Below, one piece after another: positions 57,590 to 64,000 of a stretch of 64,000 bases of DNA. The DNA lies in contig OZ014424.1 in assembly GCA_963965975.1 (NCBI GenBank), positions 2,728,001-2,792,000 of the forward strand. Direction: 5' to 3'. The notes beneath the pieces were generated by a model that worked only from the letters and a program-made list of their open reading frames with translations, was not told the origin of the DNA and did not search any database. Made by a program: the position numbers and the translations under genes. This DNA comes from Xestospongia bergquistia (Eukaryota > Porifera > Demospongiae > Haplosclerida > Petrosiidae). Position 1 is the first letter of the stretch; each line of letters opens with the position of its first letter.

Positions 57590-60500
57590 AAATACTGTAA
57601 ACTCTATCAATCCTTTAAATTAAAGAGTTTCAAGATTTAATGGAAATGAACTTAATAAACTGTCAATTGCGGTTTATTGAGTTATACTCTCTGAGTCCTT
57701 TAACCTAGGCAGTTTACATTATGAACTTCTCTCAATAATGCAAACATTCTAAATTGCTTAAAATAAAGAGTTTACAGGGTTAACGCAAACGAACTTAACA
57801 AACTGTCAATTCCAGTTTATTGAGTTAGTCTCTCTGACTCCTTTAATCTAAGCAGTTTACATTATGAACTTCACTCAATAGTCAAAACCTTCTAAACTCT
57901 TTAAGTTAAAGTCTTTAGAGCGTTAATGCTTACCAACTTAATAAACTGTCTGTGGGTCCCTTAATCTAAGCAGTTTACATTATAAACTTCTCTCAATAGT
58001 CTAAAACTTCTAAATCCTTAAAATAAAGGCTTTGGAGCGTTAATACAAACAATCTTATTAAACTGTCAGTAGCATATTATTGAGTCAGTCTCTCTCAGGG
58101 CTTTTATATAAGCAGTTTACATTATGAACTTCACTCAATAGTCTAAACATTCTAAATTCTTTAAATTTAACAATTTTGAGCGTTCATGCAAAACAACTTA
58201 ATCAACAGTCAATAGCAGTTTATTGAGTTAGACTCTTTGAGTCCTGTCATCTAAGCAGTCTATATTACGAACATCAATCAATTGTTTGACCCTTTTCAAC
58301 TCTTTAAATTAATGAGTTTACAGGGTTAACGCAAAACAACTTAATAAACTATCAATAGCAATTTATTTAGTTAATCCATTTAAGGCATTTAGACTAAGTA
58401 GTTTACATTGTAAACTTCACTCAATAGTCTAAACCTTCTAAACAGTTGAAATTAAAGAGTTTAGAGGGTTAATGCAAAGCAGCTTAATAAACTGTTAATT
58501 CTAGTTTATTTAGTTAGTCTCCTTCCGTTTTCAGTCTAAGCAGTGTACATTATAAACTTCACTCAATAGTCTAAACCTTGTAAACTCTTTAAACTAATGA
58601 GTTTAGAGGGTTATTGCAAACCAACTTAATAAACTGTTAATTACAGTTTAACTAGTTAGTCTCTTTAAGGCCGTTAGTCTAAGCAGTTTATATTATAAAC
58701 TTCATTCAATGGTCTAAACCTTTTAAACCCTTTAACTTAAATAGTTTAGTCCGTTAATGCAAACAAACATAATAAACTGTTCATTGAAATTTATTCAGTT
58801 AGTCTTTTTAAGTCCATTAGTATAAACATTTCACATTATAAATTTAATTCAATAGTCTAAACCTTCTACACTATTTAAATTAAAGGCTTTAGAGCGTTAT
58901 TGCAAGCCAACCTTTAAAAAGGTTAATAGATGTTTCTTTAATTAGTCTCTTTGTGTCCTTTAGTCTAAGCATCTTACATTTTCAACAACACAAAGTAGTC
59001 TAAACTTTCTAAACTCTTTAAATTAAAGACTTTAGAGCGTTAATGCAAACCAAATTAAAGAGTTTATAGGGTTAATGCAAAGCAGGTTAATAAACTGTTA
59101 ATTCTAGTTTAGTTACTTAGTCTCCTTCAGTTTTCAGTATAAGTAGTGCACATTATAAACTTCACTCAATAGTCTAAACCTTCTAAACTCTTTAAAATTA
59201 ATAAACTGTTAATGTCAGTTTATTTAGTTAGTCCCATTAAGTCCTATAGACTGAGCAGTTTACTTTCTAAAATTCACTCAATAGTCTAAACCTTCTAAAG
59301 TCCTTAATTTTAAGACTGTAGAGCATTAATGCAAACCAACTTACCGTTTCTTAAGTGCAGTGTATTTATTTAGTCCCATTAAGTCCTTTAGACTGAGCAG
59401 TTTACTTTAAGAACTTCACTCAATAGTCTAAGACTTCTAAAGTCTTTAAATTAAAGACTTCAGACGTTAATGCAAACAAAATTACTAAACTGTTAATAGC
59501 AGTTTATTTAGTTAGTCCCATTAAATCCTTCAGCTGAGCAGTTTACTTTATAAACTTCACTCAATAGTCTAAACCTTCTAAAGTCTTTAAATTAAAGACT
59601 TTAGAGCGTTAAAGCAAACCAACTTACTAAACTATTAATTGCAGTTTATTTAGTTAGTCCCATTAAGTCCTTTAGACTGAGCACTTTACTTTGTAAACTT
59701 CACTCAATAGTCTAAACATTCTAAAGTCTTTAAATTAAAGACTTTAGAGCGTTAATGCAAACCAACTTACTAAACTGTTAATAGGAGTTTATTTAGTTAG
59801 TTTCATAGAGTCCTTTAGACTGTTTCTTTACTTTGTTAACTTTAGACTATTGAGTGAATTTTATAAACTAAACTGCTCAGTCTAAAGGACTTAATTGCAC
59901 TAACTATATAAACTGCTATTAACAGTTTAATAAGTTGGTTGCATTAAAGCTCTAATATCTTTAATTTAAAGACTTTAGATGGTTTAGAGTATTGAGTTAA
60001 TTTTATAAAATTAACTGCTCAGTCTAAAGGACTTAATGGGAATAACTAAATAAACTGCAATTAAAAGTTTAGTAAGTTGGTTTGCATTAATGCTCTAAAG
60101 TCTTTAATTTAAAAACTTTAGAGGGTTTAGACTATTTAGTGATTTTTATAAAGTAAACTACTCAGTCTAAAGGACATAACAGGACAAACTAAATAAACAG
60201 CCATTAAATAAACAGCTATTAACAGCTTAGTAAGTTCGTTTACATTAATGCTCTAAACACTTTAATTTAAAGACTTTAGAAGGTTTGCACTATTGAGTGA
60301 TTTATGTAAAGTAAAACCTTCAGTCTAAAGGACTTATTGGGACTAAATAAATAAACTGCTATTAACAGTTTTGTAAGTTGGTTTGTATTAACGGGATAAA
60401 GTCTTTATTTTCAAGACTTTAGAAGGTTTAGACTATTGAGTGTAGTTTAGAAAGTAAACTCCTCAGTATAAAGGACTAAATGGGACGAACTAAATAAACT

Positions 60501-63500
60501 GCAATTAACAGTTTAATTAGTTTGTTTGCATTAACGCTCAAAAGTCTTTAATTTAAAGACTTTCGAAGGTGTAGATTCTTGAGTGAAGTTTATAAAGTAA
60601 ACTGCTCAATCTAATGGATTTAATGGGACTAAATAAATAAACTGCTATTAACAGTTTAGCAAGTTGTTTTGCATTAAGTGTCTAAAGTCTTTAATTTAAA
60701 GACTTTGGCAGGATAAGACTATTAGAGATGTTTATAAAGTAAAATGCTCAGTCTAAAGGACTTAATAGGACAAACTAAACAAGCTCCTTCTACCCGATTA
60801 GTAAGTTGTTTTACATTAACGCTCTAAAGTCTTTAATTTAAAGACTTTAGAAGGTTTAGAATCTTTAATGATGTTTATAAAATAAACTGCTCAGTCTAAA
60901 GGACTTAATGGCACTAACTAAAGAAGTTGCTACAAACAGTTCAGTAAGTTGTTTTGCATTAATGCTCTAAAGTCTTTAATTTAAAGACTTTAAAGGTGTC
61001 AATAGTCTAAATAGTCTTCAAATTAAAGAAATTAGACCGTTAACGCAACCAACTTACTAAACTTTTAATAGCAGTTATTTAGTTAGTCCCATTAAGTCCT
61101 TAAGACTGAGCAGTTTACATTATAAACTACACTCAATAGTCTAAACCTTTTCAACTCTTTAAATTAAAGACTTTAGAGTGTTAATGCAAACCAACTTTCT
61201 AAACTGTTAATAGCAGTTTATTGAGTTAGTCCCATTAAGTCCTTTAGACTGAGTAGTTTACTTTATAAAATTCACTCAAATGTTAAAAACTTCTAAACTC
61301 TTTAAATTAAAGATTTTATGGTGTTAATGCAAACCAACATACTAAACTGTTAATAGCAGTTTATTTAGTTAATCCCATTAAGTCCTTTAGACTGAGCAGT
61401 TTACTTTATAAACTTCACTTAATAGTCTAAGGCTTTAAAACTCTTTAAATTAAAGACTTTAGACCGCTAACACAAGCCAACTTACTAAAATGTTAATAGC
61501 TGTTTATTTAGTTAGTCCCATTAAATCCTTTAGACTGAGCAGTTTACTTTATAAATTTCACTTAATAGCATAATGCTTCTAAAGTCTTTAAATTAAAGAA
61601 ATTGACAGTTAATGGAAACCAATTTACTAAACTATTAATAGCAGTTTATATACTCAGTCCCATTAAGTCCTTTAGACTGAGCAGTTTGCTTTATAAACTT
61701 AACTCAATAGTCTAAACCTTCTAAAGTCTTTAAATTAAAGAAATTAGACCGTTTATGCAAACCAACTAACTAAACTGTTAATAGCACTTCATTTAGTTAG
61801 TCCCATTAAGTCCTTTAGACTGAGTAGTTTACTTTAAAAACTTCACTCAATAGTCTAAACCTTCTAAAGTCTTTAAATCAAAGACTTTAGAGTGTTAATG
61901 CAAACCACCTTACTAAACTGTTAACAGCAGTTTATTTAGTTAGTCCCATGGAGTCCTTTATACTGAGCAGTTTACTTTATAAACTTCACTCAATAGTCTA
62001 AACCTTCTAAACTCATTAAATTAAAGACTTTAGAGCATTAAAGCAAACCAATATACTAATTTTTAATAGCAGTTTATTTAATTAGTCCCATTAAGTGTTT
62101 TAGACTGAGCAGTTTACTTTATAAAATTCACTCAATAGTGTTAAACTTCCAAAGTCTTTAAATTAAAGATTTTAGAGGGTTAATGCAAACCAACTTACAT
62201 AACCGTTAGAAGCAGCTTGTTTAGTTAGTCCCATTAAGTCCTTTACACTGAGCAGTTTACTTTACAAACTTCACTCAATAGTCTAACCATTCTAACGTCT
62301 TTGAATTAAAGACTTTAGAGCGTTAATGCAAGAAAATTCACTAAAATGTTAAAAGCAGCTTCTTTAGTTAGTTCCATTAATTCTTTTAGACTGATCAGTT
62401 TACATTATGAACATCACTCAATAGTCTAAACCTTCTAAAGTCTTTAAATGAAAGACTTTAGAGCGTTAATTCAAACCAACTTACTAAACTGTTAATAGCA
62501 GTTTATTTAGTTAGTCCCAATACGTCATTTAGACTGAGCAGTTTACTTTATAAACTAAACTAAATAGTCTAAACCTTCTAACGTCTTTAAATTAAGCACT
62601 TTAGAGCGTTAATGCAAACAAACTCACTAAACTGTTAATAGCTGCTTCTTTGGTTAGTCCCTTTAAGTCCTTTAGACTGATCAGTTTACTTTATAAACTT
62701 CACTCAATAGTCTAAACCTTTTAATGTCTTCAAATTAAAGACTTTAGACCATTAATACAAACAAACTAACTAAACTGTTAATAGCACTTTATTTACTTAG
62801 TCCCATTAAGTCCTTTAGACTGAGCAGTTTACTTTATAAACTTCACTCAATAGTCTAAACCTTCTAAAGTCTTTAAATTAAAGACTTTAGAGCGTTAATG
62901 CAAACCAACTTATTAAACTGTTAAAAGCAGTTTATTTAGTTAGTGCAGTTAAGTCCTTTAGACAGAGCAGTTTACTTTATAAACATCACTCAATAGTCTA
63001 AACCTACTAACGTCTTCAAATTTAAGACTTTAGAGCATTAATGCAAACAAACTCACTAAACTGTTAATAGCAGCTTCTTTAGTTAGTCCCATTAAGTCAT
63101 TTGACTGAGCAGATTACTTTATAAACTTCTCTCAATAGTCTAAACCTTCTAAAGTCTTTAAATTAAAGACTTTAGAACGTTAATGCAAACCAACTTACTA
63201 GACTGCTAATGGCAGTTTATTTCGTTAATGCCATTAAGTCCTTTACACTGAGCAATTTACTTTATAAACTTAACTCAATAGTCAAAACCTTCTAAAGTCT
63301 TTAAATTAAAGACTTTAGAGCGTTAATGCAAACCAACTTACTGAACTGTTAATAGCAGTTTATTTACTTAGTCCCAATAAGTCCTTTAGAATGAAGATTT
63401 TACTTAAAATAAATAACTCAATAGTGTAAACATTCTCTAGTCTTTGAATTAAAGACTTTAGAGCGTCAATGGAAACCAAATGACTAAACTAGTTATTCCA

Positions 63501-64000
63501 GTTTATTTAGTTAGTCCCATTAAGTCCTTTAGACTGACCAGTTTACTTTACAAACTTCAGTCTATAGTCTAAACCCTCTAAACTCTTTAAATTAAAGACT
63601 TTATGGCGTTAATGCAAAGCAACTTACTAAACTGTTAATAGCAGTTTATTGAAATAGTCCCTGCAATTCCTTTAGACTCAGTAGTTTAGTTTATAAACTT
63701 CGCTCGATAGTCTAAACCTTCTAAAGTCTTTAAATTAAAGACTTTAGAGTGTTAATGCAAACCAACTTACTAAACTGTTAATAGGAGTTTATTTAGTTAG
63801 TTTCATAGAGTCCTTTAGACTGTTTTTTTTACTTTATGAACTTAACTCAATAGTCTAAACCTGCTAAAGTCTTTAAATTAAAGACTTTAGAACGTTAATG
63901 CAAACGAACTTATTAAACTAGTAATTGCAGTATTTAGTCAGTCCCATTAAGTCCTTTAGACTGAGCGGTTTACTTTATAAACTTCACTCAATAGTCTAAA
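57590..64000. repeat. 143-bp satellite array, running off the window
   Basis: About 45 units with consensus length 143 bp, for example 62854-62996. Each unit contains AAAGTCTTTAA-A-TTAAAGACTTT, a near-perfect palindrome, then AAACTGTTAATAGCAGTTTA with short inverted arms, and AGTCCTTTAGACT. Units at 57.6-59 kb are diverged and irregular; those after about 61 kb are much more alike. No coding potential. Confidence 0.95.
59841..61000 (-). repeat. Inverted block within the 143-bp satellite
   Basis: From about 59841 the units read in reverse complement ('tttagactattgagtga', 'ctgctcagtctaaaggactt'), and at about 61000 they return to the original orientation. About eight units are inverted. Confidence 0.85.

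Noticed and set aside
1..64000. tRNA or rRNA genes
   Set aside because: I saw no cloverleaf with A and B boxes and no rRNA-like conserved stretches; a covariance search could still find small RNAs.

Overview
The window looks like a piece of an AT-rich animal genome. It has spliced genes with short introns (many 50-100 nt), no bacterial-style operons, and no rRNA, tRNA or CRISPR that I can see. The recognisable fragments (a G2E3/HECT-like gene, a permuted papain-like C92 gene, a BARD1-like BRCT, a RecQ-like helicase, and DDE transposases of the kind common in sponges and cnidarians) suggest an early-branching metazoan, most likely a sponge. That placement is inference. Almost everything recognisable is broken: this is a repeat- and pseudogene-rich region, and I see no clearly intact long host gene.

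Layout. 1-17.6 kb: partial copies of an unidentified multi-exon gene (blocks at 2.2-4.9, 10.9-12.7 and 16.4-17.6 kb, plus a second pair at 9.2-10.1 and 12.8-13.6 kb). They are interrupted by a 3.86-kb DNA transposon with near-perfect inverted ends (5055-8918) and by an 807-bp TA-flanked Tc1/mariner-type derivative (10112-10918), whose empty site is preserved in the first block. A G2E3-like relic follows at 14.85-15.68 kb. 17.6-20.9 kb is mostly empty apart from a hAT-type MITE with an 8-bp target duplication and a G-rich hairpin.

20.96-44.9 kb: a large array of about 55 copies of a module carrying a 113-nt exon-like segment with its own splice acceptor and donor. A shorter unit of about 280 bp makes up the centre and longer units lie at the edges and in three higher-order blocks, which also carry a terminal exon encoding a membrane helix. 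Inside the array sit a helicase-bearing element, a DUF2064-like exon and a relic of the Tc1/mariner-type element. 45.2-49.5 kb: a second array of 59-nt exon-like segments in a dimer of about 321 bp, with two more helicase-derived elements inside and short inverted repeats at both ends.

49.5-57.5 kb: two partial Ty3/gypsy-like retrotransposon ends (pol C-terminus, polypurine tract, LTR start), AT-rich repeats, a degenerate CCCTAAA-like tract, C92-like and BRCT-like gene relics, an AC microsatellite and a piggyBac-like transposase relic on the minus strand. 57.6-64 kb and beyond: a 143-bp satellite with an inverted block of about 1.16 kb.

The strongest candidates for something undescribed are the two adjacent arrays of exon-like modules (20.96-49.5 kb), in which splice sites recur with every copy. 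Exon lengths that are not multiples of three argue against simple concatenated splicing. They leave open mutually exclusive exon use, or passive amplification of a gene fragment.
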